Below, one piece after another: positions 55,968 to 64,000 of a stretch of 64,000 nt of DNA; positions within the stretch are counted from its first letter, which is position 1, and every line of letters starts with the position of its first letter. The notes beneath the pieces were generated by a model. The model did not search any database, was not told the DNA's origin, and saw nothing but the letters and a program-made list of their open reading frames with translations. Position numbers and translations under genes: made by a program. The stretch covers positions 8,170 through 72,169 of the forward strand of contig CAJUTB010000009.1 in the NCBI GenBank assembly GCA_910589315.1, in the 5' to 3' direction. This DNA is from an uncultured Oscillibacter sp. (GTDB lineage Bacteria; Bacillota; Clostridia; Oscillospirales; Oscillospiraceae).

Positions 55968-57344
55968 TTATTCCAAGAAGCCTTTATACTGGCGCATCAG
56001 CATCTGGTTTTCCAGAGCTTTCACCGTCTCCAATGCCACGCCCACCACAATGATGACCGACGTGCCGCCAATGGCTACGGAGTTGTTGCCGATGAACTTG
56101 CCCACGATCAGCGGGCAGATCGCTACAATGCCCAGATAGATCGCACCAAACATGGTGATCTTATTCAGGACCTTCTTGATAAAGTCCACCGTGGGCTTGC
56201 CGGGCCGGCGGCCGGGAATGGAACCGCCCTGCTTTTTCAGGTTGTTGGCAATCTCCACAGGATTAAACTGAATGCTGGAATAGAAATAGCTGAAGCCGAT
56301 GATCATGATGAAATAAACCACCATATAGAGAACCGACTTTGTGTCGATGGCGTCATAGAAGCTCCGGGACACGGTGCCCTCGGCGGGAACGCCGATGAAG
56401 CTCCAAACCGTGATGGGCAAAGAAGCAATGCTCTGGGCGAAGATGACCGGCAGAACGCCGGACATATTCACTTTCATGGGCAGGTTGCTGCTCTGGCCGC
56501 CGTACATCTTCCGGCCCACCTGACGCTTCGCGTACTGTACCGGAATGCGGCGTTCCGCGTCGTTGATGAACACGATGAACACGATCAGAGCCAGGATGCC
56601 CACCACCAGCAGAGCCACGGCCCAAGGGGCAATGGCGCTGTCCAGCAGCTGCTGGGCGGTTTCCGCGCTGTAACCGGCTTCCGTCAGGGTCTCCAGGGAC
56701 ATGGTGTTGTTGTTGATGGCAGACCAGCGGGTCATTCCCTGATACATATCGGACACCATTTTGGGGATACGAGACAGAATGCCCGCAAACAGGATAATCG
56801 AAATACCGTTGCCTACGCCGAACTCCGTCACCTGCTCGCCCATCCACATCACAAAGGAGGAACCGGCAATCAGCGTCACGATAATCACCAGAGCGGGCCA
56901 AATGCCGTCCGCGCCGGTTTCCAGAAGGGCGTAACGCTTCATCATCATATAATAGCCGACGGCTTGCAGAACCGCAATGCCAACGGTGGTATAACGGGTG
57001 ATGGACTGGATTTTCTTCCGGCCCTCCTCGCCTCCCTCCTTCGCTAACCGTTCCAGATACGGAATGGCCACCGTCAGGAGCTGGATGATGATGGAGCTGT
57101 TGATATAGGGCTGAATGCTCAATGCAAAGACCGTGGCGGTTGCAAATGCGCCGCCGCTCATAACATTGTACAGGCCCAGGATAGTGGCTCCCATGCTGTC
57201 CAGCTGGGCTTCCAGCTGCATGACATCAATATAGGGAACCGTGATGGCGTTGCCGATCCGGAAGATCAAAAGGATCGCAGCGGTAAACATGATCTTCTTT
57301 TTCAGCTCGGGAATGGCCCACGCCTTGCGAATGGTTTGGATCAC
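55968..57344 (-). CDS. secY: Preprotein translocase subunit SecY
   Basis: 458 aa, ten membrane helices, the protein-conducting channel. Markers: plug region near GGAFATATVFALSIQPYINS, QQPLT-like GGQSSNLPMKVNMSGVLPVI, and the C-terminal cytosolic GGSIPGRRPGKPT loop. GTG start at 57344; its ribosome site GGAGG lies inside the end of rplO. Confidence 0.97.
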   Translation of the reverse strand: MIQTIRKAWAIPELKKKIMFTAAILLIFRIGNAITVPYIDVMQLEAQLDSMGATILGLYNVMSGGAFATATVFALSIQPYINSSIIIQLLTVAIPYLERLAKEGGEEGRKKIQSITRYTTVGIAVLQAVGYYMMMKRYALLETGADGIWPALVIIVTLIAGSSFVMWMGEQVTEFGVGNGISIILFAGILSRIPKMVSDMYQGMTRWSAINNNTMSLETLTEAGYSAETAQQLLDSAIAPWAVALLVVGILALIVFIVFINDAERRIPVQYAKRQVGRKMYGGQSSNLPMKVNMSGVLPVIFAQSIASLPITVWSFIGVPAEGTVSRSFYDAIDTKSVLYMVVYFIMIIGFSYFYSSIQFNPVEIANNLKKQGGSIPGRRPGKPTVDFIKKVLNKITMFGAIYLGIVAICPLIVGKFIGNNSVAIGGTSVIIVVGVALETVKALENQMLMRQYKGFLE

Positions 57345-57345
57345 T

Positions 57346-57786
57346 TCACTTCACCTCCGCCTTTCCGCCAGCCGCCTCAATGGCCTCTTTGGCAGACGCG
57401 GAGAAGGCATTCGCCTTGACAGTGATTTTCCTGGACACCTTGCCGCTGCCCAGAACTTTGAAGCCATACTCGCACTTGGAGAGGATGCCCTTTTCCAGCA
57501 GCGTTTCCGCCGTTACGGTATCCCCGTCCTGGAAAGCGTTCAGCGAGCTCAGGTTAATGATCTCCAGGGGTTTTGCAAAGATGTTGTTGAAGCCGCGCTT
57601 GGGCACCCGGCGGGCCAAAGGCATCTGGCCGCCCTCAAAGCCCACGCGGACCTTGCCGCCGGAACGGGCCTTCTGGCCCTTGTGGCCGCGGCCGCCGGTT
57701 TTCCCGTTGCCAGAGCCTGCGCCCCGGCCTTTGCGGTATGCCGGACGGACGGACCCTTCCGCGGGAGAAAGTTTGCTCAGTTTCAT
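57346..57786 (-). CDS. rplO: 50S ribosomal protein L15
   Basis: 146 aa, MKLSKLSPAEGSVRPAYRKG with the Gly/Arg-rich start GAGSGNGKTGGRGHKGQKAR. Confidence 0.97.
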   Translation of the reverse strand: MKLSKLSPAEGSVRPAYRKGRGAGSGNGKTGGRGHKGQKARSGGKVRVGFEGGQMPLARRVPKRGFNNIFAKPLEIINLSSLNAFQDGDTVTAETLLEKGILSKCEYGFKVLGSGKVSRKITVKANAFSASAKEAIEAAGGKAEVK

Positions 57787-57801
57787 GGTTTCGGCGCCTC
57801 C

Positions 57802-57984
57802 TTATTTCACTTCAGTGACTTGCAGCAGATAGCCGATCTTCGCCACCTTTCCGCGGGTGGGATCGTTGTCGGGCTGCACAGTTTCGTCACCGATTTTACG
57901 CAGTCCCAGGGAATGCGCGGTGGCTACCTGCTTTTCCAGGCGGCCGTTCAGGCTCTTAACGAGCTTAATCTTTAAGTTTGCCAT
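57802..57984 (-). CDS. rpmD: 50S ribosomal protein L30
   Basis: 60 aa: MANLKIKLVKSLNGRLEKQV ... GLRKIGDETVQPDN. The ATG at 57984 has GGAGG upstream; the longer frame extends into rpsE. Confidence 0.96.
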   Translation of the reverse strand: MANLKIKLVKSLNGRLEKQVATAHSLGLRKIGDETVQPDNDPTRGKVAKIGYLLQVTEVK

Positions 57985-57997
57985 GTTTTGCGCCTCC

Positions 57998-58498
57998 TTA
58001 ACCAACAATGTCTTCGACGCTCTTGCCCCGCACCCGGGCGACCTCCTCGGGGCCGCGCATGGACTTCAGGCCCTCAAACGCCGCAGCGACGACGTTGTTG
58101 GGGTTGTTGGAGCGAAGGCTCTTGGCGCGGATGTCCTTGATGCCGGCCGCTTCCACCACGGCGCGGACTGCGCCGCCGGCGATAACGCCGGTACCGGGGG
58201 CGGCGGGCTTCATCAGCACGCGGCCTGCGCCGGACTCGCCAATGGTCTCATGAGGAAGGGTCGTGCCCGCCAGCGTCACAGTGATCATGTTTTTCTTCGC
58301 GGCCTCGATGCCCTTCCGAATGGCCTCGGGAACTTCGGCGGCTTTGCCCAGGCCGTAGCCAACCTTGCCCTTGCCGTCGCCCACGACGACCAGCGCGGAG
58401 AATTTCATCACCCGGCCGCCCTTCACGGTCTTGGAAACACGATTCAGATAGACGACTTTTTCAATATACTCGCTCTGTTCTCTTTCAAATCTAGGCAT
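57998..58498 (-). CDS. rpsE: 30S ribosomal protein S5
   Basis: 166 aa, EKVVYLNRVSKTVKGGRVMK and GKGKVGYGLGKAAEVPEAIR. Decoding-site fidelity protein. Confidence 0.98.
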   Translation of the reverse strand: MPRFEREQSEYIEKVVYLNRVSKTVKGGRVMKFSALVVVGDGKGKVGYGLGKAAEVPEAIRKGIEAAKKNMITVTLAGTTLPHETIGESGAGRVLMKPAAPGTGVIAGGAVRAVVEAAGIKDIRAKSLRSNNPNNVVAAAFEGLKSMRGPEEVARVRGKSVEDIVG

Positions 58499-58517
58499 TA
58501 TTTGTTCCTCCCCTCCA

Positions 58518-58877
58518 TCAGAATTGCAGGCCGCCCTCGCGGGCGCCCTCCGCCAGAGCCTTCACACGGCCGTGGTACAGATAGCCGCCGCGGTCGAAGA
58601 CCACGGTTTCAATTCCCTTGGCCTTGGCCCGCTCGGCAACCAGCTTGCCTACGGCAGCGGCGGCGGCGATGTTGCCGCCGTAGCCCTCTACGGCTTTATC
58701 CAGAGAGGATGCGGACACCAGCGTCACGCCCTTCGTATCGTCGATGATCTGGGCGTAGATGTTGGCCTCGCTGCGGAACACGTTCAAACGCGGCGTCTCG
58801 GAAGTGCCGGAGAGCTTTGCGCGGACCCTCTTATGACGCTTCATGCGCTGTGCGTTGGTATTCGGTCTTTTAATCAT
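58518..58877 (-). CDS. rplR: 50S ribosomal protein L18
   Basis: 119 aa, RMKRHKRVRAKLSGTSETPR and VFDRGGYLYHGRVKALAEGA. Binds 5S rRNA. Confidence 0.97.
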   Translation of the reverse strand: MIKRPNTNAQRMKRHKRVRAKLSGTSETPRLNVFRSEANIYAQIIDDTKGVTLVSASSLDKAVEGYGGNIAAAAAVGKLVAERAKAKGIETVVFDRGGYLYHGRVKALAEGAREGGLQF

Positions 58878-58891
58878 AGCGGCACACCTCC

Positions 58892-59437
58892 TTACTTCTT
58901 CGCGCCGGTCTTACCGGCCTTGCGGCGGATGGTCTCAGTTGCGTACTTGATGCCCTTGCCCTTATAGGGTTCTGGCGGACGCTTCTCGCGGACTTCTGCG
59001 GCAAACTGGCCCACTGCCTCTTTGTCACAGCCGCGAATGATGATTTTATTCGGGGACGGCACTTCAATTGTAATGCCCTCCACCTCGGAAACGATCACCT
59101 GATGAGAATAACCCAGGTTCATCACCAGGTTATTGCCCTCCTTGGCGACACGGTAGCCCACGCCGTTCACTTCCAGCTCCTTGGCATAGCCGTCGGTTAC
59201 GCCGACAACCATATTATTCAGGAGCGTACGGGTCAGGCCGTGGAGGCTGCGGTGCAGCTTATCCTCGGAAGGACGCTTCACGGTGATCGTGGTGCCTTCC
59301 TGTTCAATGATCATCTCAGGACGCAGCGTACGGGTGAGCTGGCCCTTGGGTCCCTTTACGGTAACCACATTACCCTCGGCAACGTTGACCGTTACGCCGG
59401 CGGGAACGGTAATGGGCATTCTTCCAATTCTCGACAT
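58892..59437 (-). CDS. rplF: 50S ribosomal protein L6
   Basis: 181 aa, MSRIGRMPITVPAGVTVNVA and RPPEPYKGKGIKYATE. Confidence 0.98.
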   Translation of the reverse strand: MSRIGRMPITVPAGVTVNVAEGNVVTVKGPKGQLTRTLRPEMIIEQEGTTITVKRPSEDKLHRSLHGLTRTLLNNMVVGVTDGYAKELEVNGVGYRVAKEGNNLVMNLGYSHQVIVSEVEGITIEVPSPNKIIIRGCDKEAVGQFAAEVREKRPPEPYKGKGIKYATETIRRKAGKTGAKK

Positions 59438-59453
59438 GGTTCAAACACCCTCC

Positions 59454-59852
59454 TTACCAAACATATGCCAGGACTTCGCCGCCAACATGAAGCTCACGGG
59501 CTTTCTTGTCGGTCATGACGCCCTTGGACGTGGAGATGATCGCGATGCCCAGGCCGCGAAGCACACGGGGCAGCTCGTCTGCGCCCGCATAGATCCGAAG
59601 GCCGGGTTTGGAAATGCGGCGCAGGCCGGTGATGACCTTTTCCTTGCCCGCATTGTACTTCAAAGTAATGTGGATCATGCCCTGTGCGCCGTCGTCCACT
59701 ACCTGGAAGCTCTTGATATAGCCCTCGTCCACCAGAATCTGAGCGATGCTCTTTTTCATGTTGGACGCGGGAACGTCAACAGCGTCGTGTTTCGCGCTGA
59801 CTGCGTTGCGGATGCGGGTGAGCATATCCGCAACCGGATCGGTGATATGCAT
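59454..59852 (-). CDS. rpsH: 30S ribosomal protein S8
   Basis: 132 aa from the ATG at 59852 behind AGGAGG: MHITDPVADMLTRIRNAVSA and the closing GIAIISTSKGVMTDKKARE. The 192-base gap to rpsN is AT-poor and shows no further gene. Confidence 0.97.
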   Translation of the reverse strand: MHITDPVADMLTRIRNAVSAKHDAVDVPASNMKKSIAQILVDEGYIKSFQVVDDGAQGMIHITLKYNAGKEKVITGLRRISKPGLRIYAGADELPRVLRGLGIAIISTSKGVMTDKKARELHVGGEVLAYVW

Positions 59853-60044
59853 GTGATAATTCCTCCTGTTTTTAGAGTTGCGGCCTTTTGAAAAGCCGCT
59901 GCGGCGGCGAGGTATCATGGCCAATGGAGCCGTTCTTTCAAACCGCGCCCGATTGGTCATGACCTTTCGCCATCCGTTATCCCAAAGACCCCATATCAAA
60001 GGCCCTTGTTCCAAAAAATTGCAGCGGACTTCCTGCTGGTTTCC

Positions 60045-60230
60045 TCAGAAGGAAGCCTTCCGCACGCCGGGAATCTCGCCCTTATAGGCCAGCTCCCGGA
60101 AGCAGATGCGGCACACGCCGTAATCCCGCAGGTAGGCGTGGGGGCGGCCGCAGAGCTTGCAGCGGTTGTACTTCCGGCTGGAGTACTTCGCAGGCCGCTG
60201 CTGCTTTAAGATCATGCTTTTCTTAGCCAT
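60045..60230 (-). CDS. rpsN: 30S ribosomal protein S14, zinc type
   Basis: 61 aa, short form with CKLCGRPH ... CRICF zinc ligands. Confidence 0.98.
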   Translation of the reverse strand: MAKKSMILKQQRPAKYSSRKYNRCKLCGRPHAYLRDYGVCRICFRELAYKGEIPGVRKASF

Positions 60231-60247
60231 ACTTCCTCATTCCTCTC

Positions 60248-60805
60248 TTAGCGGGCGAAGGGCGCGCCAACCTGCCCAAGCAGGGCGCGGGCCTCCTCGT
60301 CGGTGTGGGCGGTGGTGCAGATCACCACGTCCATTCCACGGATCTTGTCGATCTTATCATACTCGATCTCGGGGAAAATCAGCTGCTCGCGGATGCCCAG
60401 AGCGTAATTGCCCCGGCCGTCGAACGCGTTGGGGCTGATGCCCTGGAAGTCACGAACACGAGGCAGAGCCACGTTGAAAAGACGGTCCAGGAATTCCCAC
60501 ATCTTCTCGCCGCGGAGCGTCACCTTCGCGCCGATGGGCATTTTCTCGCGGAGTTTGAAGTTGGCGATATTCTTGCGGGCCTTGGTGATGATCGGCTTCT
60601 GGCCGGTGATCTGGCCCAGGTCCCGGACGACGTTTTCCAGGATCTTGGCGTTTTCCCGCGCCTCGCCGCAGCCAACGTTCACTACGACTTTATCAATGCG
60701 CGGAATCTGCATCACGCTCTTGTAGCCAAACTGCTTCATCAGAGCGGGAGCTACCTCGGCCTGATACTTTGCCTTCAGATTCGGCACTTTCTTTTCTTCA
60801 GCCAT
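60248..60805 (-). CDS. rplE: 50S ribosomal protein L5
   Basis: 185 aa, LKAKYQAEVAPALMKQFGYK, VVVNVGCGEARENAKILENV, and GMDVVICTTAHTDEEARALL. 5S rRNA binding. Confidence 0.98.
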   Translation of the reverse strand: MAEEKKVPNLKAKYQAEVAPALMKQFGYKSVMQIPRIDKVVVNVGCGEARENAKILENVVRDLGQITGQKPIITKARKNIANFKLREKMPIGAKVTLRGEKMWEFLDRLFNVALPRVRDFQGISPNAFDGRGNYALGIREQLIFPEIEYDKIDKIRGMDVVICTTAHTDEEARALLGQVGAPFAR

Positions 60806-60824
60806 GCGTTACTCCTCCTCTCTC

Positions 60825-61178
60825 TTACAGTTCTGCGCCGCACTTTTTGCAGATGCGGATGCTGACGTTTTTCTCTTTTCCGTTCACGGTCTTCTTTTCG
60901 ACCTTGTGGCCCACGCGGGTGGCTTTGCCGCACTTGGGGCACACCACCTGGACCTTGCACGCGGCGATGGCGGCTTCCCGCTTCATAATGCCGCCTTCCT
61001 CGCCCTGACGGCGGGGCTTGATGTGGCAGGTGACCAGATTCAGGCCCTCGACTACCACCTTGTTCTCCTTCGGCAGCGTGGCGACAACTTTACCCTGATG
61101 GGTGTTGAAGTCCTTATCCTTCGTGCCGTCGCCGGAGAGCCGGACGACGGTGTCGCCCTTTTTGATGTTCATAGCCAT
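60825..61178 (-). CDS. rplX: 50S ribosomal protein L24
   Basis: 117 aa. KOW motif NIKKGDTVVRLSGDGTKDKD, NLVTCHIKPRRQGEEGGI, then a C-terminal part with CPKCG ... CKKCG that could bind zinc. Confidence 0.97.
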   Translation of the reverse strand: MAMNIKKGDTVVRLSGDGTKDKDFNTHQGKVVATLPKENKVVVEGLNLVTCHIKPRRQGEEGGIMKREAAIAACKVQVVCPKCGKATRVGHKVEKKTVNGKEKNVSIRICKKCGAEL

Positions 61179-61193
61179 TTATCCTTGCCCTCC

Positions 61194-61562
61194 TCAAATC
61201 ACTTCCGGCGCCAGGGACAGGATCTTCATGTAGTCCTTGTCGCGCAGCTCCCGGGCCACCGGCCCAAAGATGCGGGTGCCTCTGGGGTTCTTGTCGTCCT
61301 TGATCAGAACGGCGGCGTTATCGTCAAAGCGGACATAGGTGCCGTCCGCCCGGCGCACGCCCTTCGCGCTGCGCACAATCACGGCCTTCACAACTTCGCC
61401 CTTCTTCACCGTGCCGCCGGGGGCGGACTTGCGGACCGAAGCTACGATCACGTCGCCGATGTTGCCGTATTTGCGCTTGGAACCGCCCAGAACACGGATG
61501 CATTTGATCTCTTTGGCGCCGGTGTTGTCGGCGACCTTCAGAAAGGTTTCCTGCTGAATCAT
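61194..61562 (-). CDS. rplN: 50S ribosomal protein L14
   Basis: 122 aa, MIQQETFLKVADNTGAKEIK and FGPVARELRDKDYMKILSLA. Confidence 0.98.
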   Translation of the reverse strand: MIQQETFLKVADNTGAKEIKCIRVLGGSKRKYGNIGDVIVASVRKSAPGGTVKKGEVVKAVIVRSAKGVRRADGTYVRFDDNAAVLIKDDKNPRGTRIFGPVARELRDKDYMKILSLAPEVI

Positions 61563-61576
61563 GTCTCGACGCCTCC

Positions 61577-61840
61577 TTACTTCGCTTTTTCGATGATCTC
61601 AACCACGCGCCAACGCTTATCCTTGGACAGCGGGCGGGTCTCCATCACTTTCACCTTATCGCCCACGCCGCAGCTGTTCTGCTCGTCGTGCGCTTTCAGC
61701 TTGTACGTCCGGCCCACAATCTTCTTGTACAGCGGATGGGCCACCCGGTCCTCGATGGCGACCACCACGGTCTTGTCCATCTTGTCGGAGACAACCTTGC
61801 CGACCCGGGTCTTGCGGGAGGAAGTTCTTTTCTCGTCCAT
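61577..61840 (-). CDS. rpsQ: 30S ribosomal protein S17
   Basis: 87 aa, KTRVGKVVSDKMDKTVVVAI and KVMETRPLSKDKRWRVVEII. Confidence 0.98.
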   Translation of the reverse strand: MDEKRTSSRKTRVGKVVSDKMDKTVVVAIEDRVAHPLYKKIVGRTYKLKAHDEQNSCGVGDKVKVMETRPLSKDKRWRVVEIIEKAK

Positions 61841-61857
61841 GTTTCCTTACCTCCTTC

Positions 61858-62070
61858 TCACTGCTTGCCGGAAGCCGCGGCGAGTTCCCGGAGCACGGTC
61901 TTGACTCGGGCAATGTCGTGCTTGGTTTCGCGGATCTTCACGGGGTTATCCAGCTGATTGGTTGCGTGCTGCATACGCAGATAAAACAGATCCTTTTTCA
62001 GACCCGCCAGCTTCTCGTTGAGCTGCTCGGGGGTCATCTTGCGGATCTCGCGGATTTCATTTGCCTTCAT
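61858..62070 (-). CDS. rpmC: 50S ribosomal protein L29
   Basis: 70 aa helical hairpin, LNEKLAGLKKDLFYLRMQHA. Lies at the exit tunnel, a docking point for trigger factor and SRP. Confidence 0.97.
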   Translation of the reverse strand: MKANEIREIRKMTPEQLNEKLAGLKKDLFYLRMQHATNQLDNPVKIRETKHDIARVKTVLRELAAASGKQ

Positions 62071-62072
62071 CT

Positions 62073-62495
62073 TTACTCACCTGCTTCCTCGGTGCGGGCG
62101 ATGACCTTCGTCTTAATGGGCAGCTTGTGGCTGGCCAGACGCAGCGCCTCGCGGGCGACTTCTTCCGATACGCCGGCAATCTCAAACATCACGCGGCCGG
62201 GCTTCACAACGGCGACCCAGAATTCGGGGGAACCCTTACCGGAACCCATGCGGGTCTCGGCGGGCTTCTTCGTAACGGGCTTGTCAGGGAAAATCTTGAT
62301 CCAGACCTGGCCGCCGCGCTTGGTATAACGGGTCATGGCGATACGGGCCGCCTCGATCTGATTGCTGGTGATCCAGGCCGGCTCCGTGGCCACAAGGCCA
62401 AACTCGCCGTAAGCCAGGGTGTTTCCGCGGGTAGCCTTGCCGGTCATGCGGCCGCGGTGTACCCGGCGGTATTTGACTCTCTTGGGCATTAACAT
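62073..62495 (-). CDS. rplP: 50S ribosomal protein L16
   Basis: 140 aa, MLMPKRVKYRRVHRGRMTGK. The first ATG (62495) fits GGAGGAG upstream. Shares one base with the rpsC stop (TAATG). Confidence 0.98.
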   Translation of the reverse strand: MLMPKRVKYRRVHRGRMTGKATRGNTLAYGEFGLVATEPAWITSNQIEAARIAMTRYTKRGGQVWIKIFPDKPVTKKPAETRMGSGKGSPEFWVAVVKPGRVMFEIAGVSEEVAREALRLASHKLPIKTKVIARTEEAGE

Positions 62496-63394
62496 TAGTT
62501 GGCTCCTCCTTCCTTGGGGGCTGCGGGAGCAGCCGGACGGCTGGGGGCGGGAGCGCGGTTGAGTCCGCCCTGGGGACGGGGCGCGCCGCCGCGGTTGAAT
62601 CCGCCGCCCTGACGGTCGCGGTTGTAACCGCCGCCGCCCTGAGGACGGCCTGCGCCGCCGCGGTTGAATCCGCCCCGGCGGTCGCCGTCGCGGCGGGGAC
62701 GGCGTTCGCGCCGTTCCTGATAGGGCTTAGAGGTGTCCATGGTGCGCGGGGTGGTGCGCAGCGTCTGGCTCAGAACCTCGCCCTTGTAGATCCACACCTT
62801 CACGCCGATACGGCCAAAGGTCGTAGCGGCTTCCGCAAAGCCGTACTCAATGTCGGCGCGGATGGTTTGCAGGGGAATGGTGCCTTCGTGATAATGCTCC
62901 ACGCCTGCAATCTCGCGTCCGCCCAGACGGCCGGAGCAGCAGGTCTTAATGCCCTTGGCGCCGGCGCGCATGGCGCGTGCCATGGAGTTCTTCATGGCGC
63001 GGCGGTGGCTGATGCGCTTTTCCAGCTGCTGGGCGATGTTCTCCGCCACCAGCTGGGCATTCATGTCGGGGTTTTTCACCTCGACGATGTTCAGGCGGAC
63101 CTTCTTGCCCACCAGTTTCTCAACGGCCTGACGGTATTGCTCAATCTGCTCGCCGCCCTTGCCGATCACCATGCCCGGCCGGGCACAGTGCAGGAAAACC
63201 GTCACCGTGTCGCCGCTGCGCTCGATTTCGATTTTCGGCACGCCCGCGCCGTACAGGGTCTTCTTCAGATACTTGCGAATCTTCTGGTCCTCTACGATCA
63301 GGTCTCCAACCTTCTCGTCACTGGCATACCAGCGGGAGTCCCAGTCTTTGATCACGCCCACACGCAGACCGTGGGGATTTACTTTCTGTCCCAT
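62495..63394 (-). CDS. rpsC: 30S ribosomal protein S3 with Gly/Arg-rich C-terminal tail
   Basis: 299 aa. Normal S3 core of about 215 residues (MGQKVNPHGLRVGVIKDWDS, KH motif VIGKGGEQIEQYRQAVEK, GRLGGREIAGVEHYHEG) followed by about 80 residues rich in Gly, Arg, Asn, Pro and Ala (DRRGGFNRGGAGRPQGGGGY, then RAPAPSRPAAPAAP). The tail is repetitive (FNRGGA..RPQGG twice) and likely disordered. Confidence 0.96.
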   Translation of the reverse strand: MGQKVNPHGLRVGVIKDWDSRWYASDEKVGDLIVEDQKIRKYLKKTLYGAGVPKIEIERSGDTVTVFLHCARPGMVIGKGGEQIEQYRQAVEKLVGKKVRLNIVEVKNPDMNAQLVAENIAQQLEKRISHRRAMKNSMARAMRAGAKGIKTCCSGRLGGREIAGVEHYHEGTIPLQTIRADIEYGFAEAATTFGRIGVKVWIYKGEVLSQTLRTTPRTMDTSKPYQERRERRPRRDGDRRGGFNRGGAGRPQGGGGYNRDRQGGGFNRGGAPRPQGGLNRAPAPSRPAAPAAPKEGGAN

Positions 63395-63410
63395 AAACTG
63401 CTCTCCTCCC

Positions 63411-63755
63411 TTATGCCTTTTCCGTCACAGCCAAGGTGACGTGAGATGTGCGCTTGTTGATTCGGTAAGCGCGGCCCTGGGCCCGAGGCATCATCCGTTT
63501 CAGGATGGGGCCGGGCGCGACGAACACCTCGGAGACCACCAGCTTCGCCGGGTCCAGTCCCATATTGTTCTCCGCATTGGCAACCGCGCTTTTCAACAGC
63601 TTCTGGAGAGGCTCGGAAGCCGCTTTGGGCGTCTGCATCAGAATCGCCATCGCGCTGCCGGCATCCTTGCCGCGGATCAGGTCGCACACGATCTGAACCT
63701 TACGGGGAGCGATGCGGACATAGCGCAGATACGCCCTTGCTTCTTTCTTTTCCAT
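63411..63755 (-). CDS. rplV: 50S ribosomal protein L22
   Basis: 114 aa from the ATG at 63755: MEKKEARAYLRYVRIAPRKV, and the tunnel loop RMMPRAQGRAYRINKRTSH. AGGAGG lies 9 bases before this ATG; the upstream ATG at 63764 is too close to it. Confidence 0.96.
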   Translation of the reverse strand: MEKKEARAYLRYVRIAPRKVQIVCDLIRGKDAGSAMAILMQTPKAASEPLQKLLKSAVANAENNMGLDPAKLVVSEVFVAPGPILKRMMPRAQGRAYRINKRTSHVTLAVTEKA

Positions 63756-63769
63756 GCTCTGCATCCTCC

Positions 63770-64000
63770 TTAGTTATCCTTCCGGTGGCCGCGGAAGGTA
63801 CGGGTCGGGGCAAACTCGCCCAGCTTGTGGCCCACCATATCCTCCTGGATATACACCGGCACATGCTTCCGTCCGTCATGGACGGCGATGGTGTGGCCCA
63901 CGAAGGACGGGAAAATGGTAGAGCTGCGGCTCCAGGTCTTGAGGACCTTCTTCTCGTTCTTCTCGTTCATGGCCTCGACGCGCTTCAGAAGCTCCGGGGC
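63770..64000 (-). CDS. rpsS: 30S ribosomal protein S19, 5' end outside the window
   Basis: Reads APELLKRVEAMNEKNEKKVL from the right edge, then the S19 core WSRSSTIFPSFVGHTIAVHD, PVYIQEDMVGHKLGEFAPTR and a basic end RGHRKDN. About 15 N-terminal codons lie beyond 64000. Confidence 0.96.
   Translation of the reverse strand, partial: APELLKRVEAMNEKNEKKVLKTWSRSSTIFPSFVGHTIAVHDGRKHVPVYIQEDMVGHKLGEFAPTRTFRGHRKDN

Noticed and set aside
1..64000. CRISPR arrays, tRNA or rRNA genes
   Set aside because: No regularly spaced repeats and no tRNA or rRNA patterns were seen; the only structural RNA found is rnpB, plus the M-box leader.

Overview
The window comes from a spore-forming, probably strictly anaerobic Firmicute of class Clostridia, most likely in the Oscillospiraceae (Flavonifractor/Oscillibacter-like). 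The evidence is moderately high GC, sporulation genes (spoIVA, cwlD, cotJ, yunB, sigH), a Rex redox repressor, an M-box riboswitch, a high-cysteine 65-residue protein of a type seen in these gut bacteria, and class A RNase P RNA.

Layout. 1-5961: 5' part of spoIVA (-), a polar amino-acid ABC importer operon with a trailing PEBP-family gene (+), a small Cys protein, radA and the germination amidase cwlD (-). 6101-15316: the cotJ spore-coat operon. It begins with a fused CotJA-CotJB gene and continues with cotJC (manganese-catalase-like), which is cut into THREE pieces by two different serine-recombinase elements. Element 1 (about 3.49 kb) carries a recombinase, a 65-aa partner, a Fic protein and a small YqfO-like protein. 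Element 2 (4.60 kb) carries a 49-aa ORF, a second recombinase, an 86-aa coiled-coil protein and a PAS-PAS hybrid histidine kinase. Joining the pieces at the 4-bp (GGTA) and 8-bp (GCAGCAGA) sequences shared by the element ends restores a 198-aa CotJC in one frame with all metal-ligand residues. The arrangement resembles skin in sigK, but doubled in one gene. This is the most interesting part of the window.

15349-31449: ligA, yunB and murD (-), a frameshifted small gene (+), rnpB (+), a membrane HTH regulator, yebC, a nif3-like gene with trmK, a DUF1858 gene, a zinc-ribbon gene, sigH (possibly leaderless), glmM, then small genes with ruvB and further small or immunity-like genes. 31472-37252: ruvC-ruvA (-), rex, an SLH protein and the high-Cys protein (+), then PAP2, NUDIX and mnmA (-). 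37426-49550: a DUF4253 gene, a BlaI/M56 sensor pair with an unusual 1214-aa sensor, a lipase-like hydrolase (-), csoR and a copA with copZ fused to its 3' end, mgtE (-) under an M-box, and an SLH protein ending in an IGGADGPTSIF motif. 49607-64000 (-): trmD-rimM and then the long ribosomal S10-spc-alpha superoperon from rpsS to rplQ, with secY, adk, map, infA and rpoA.

How the genes work together. spoIVA, cwlD, cotJ, yunB and sigH belong to sporulation, and spoIVA and cwlD have readable sigma-E-type promoters. Because cotJC is a mother-cell gene, excising the two elements there would restore the gene without any loss from the spore genome. csoR-copA(-copZ) handles copper, mgtE with its M-box handles magnesium, and BlaI/M56 is an envelope-signal relay. 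The ribosomal block is ordinary apart from a Gly/Arg-rich S3 tail.
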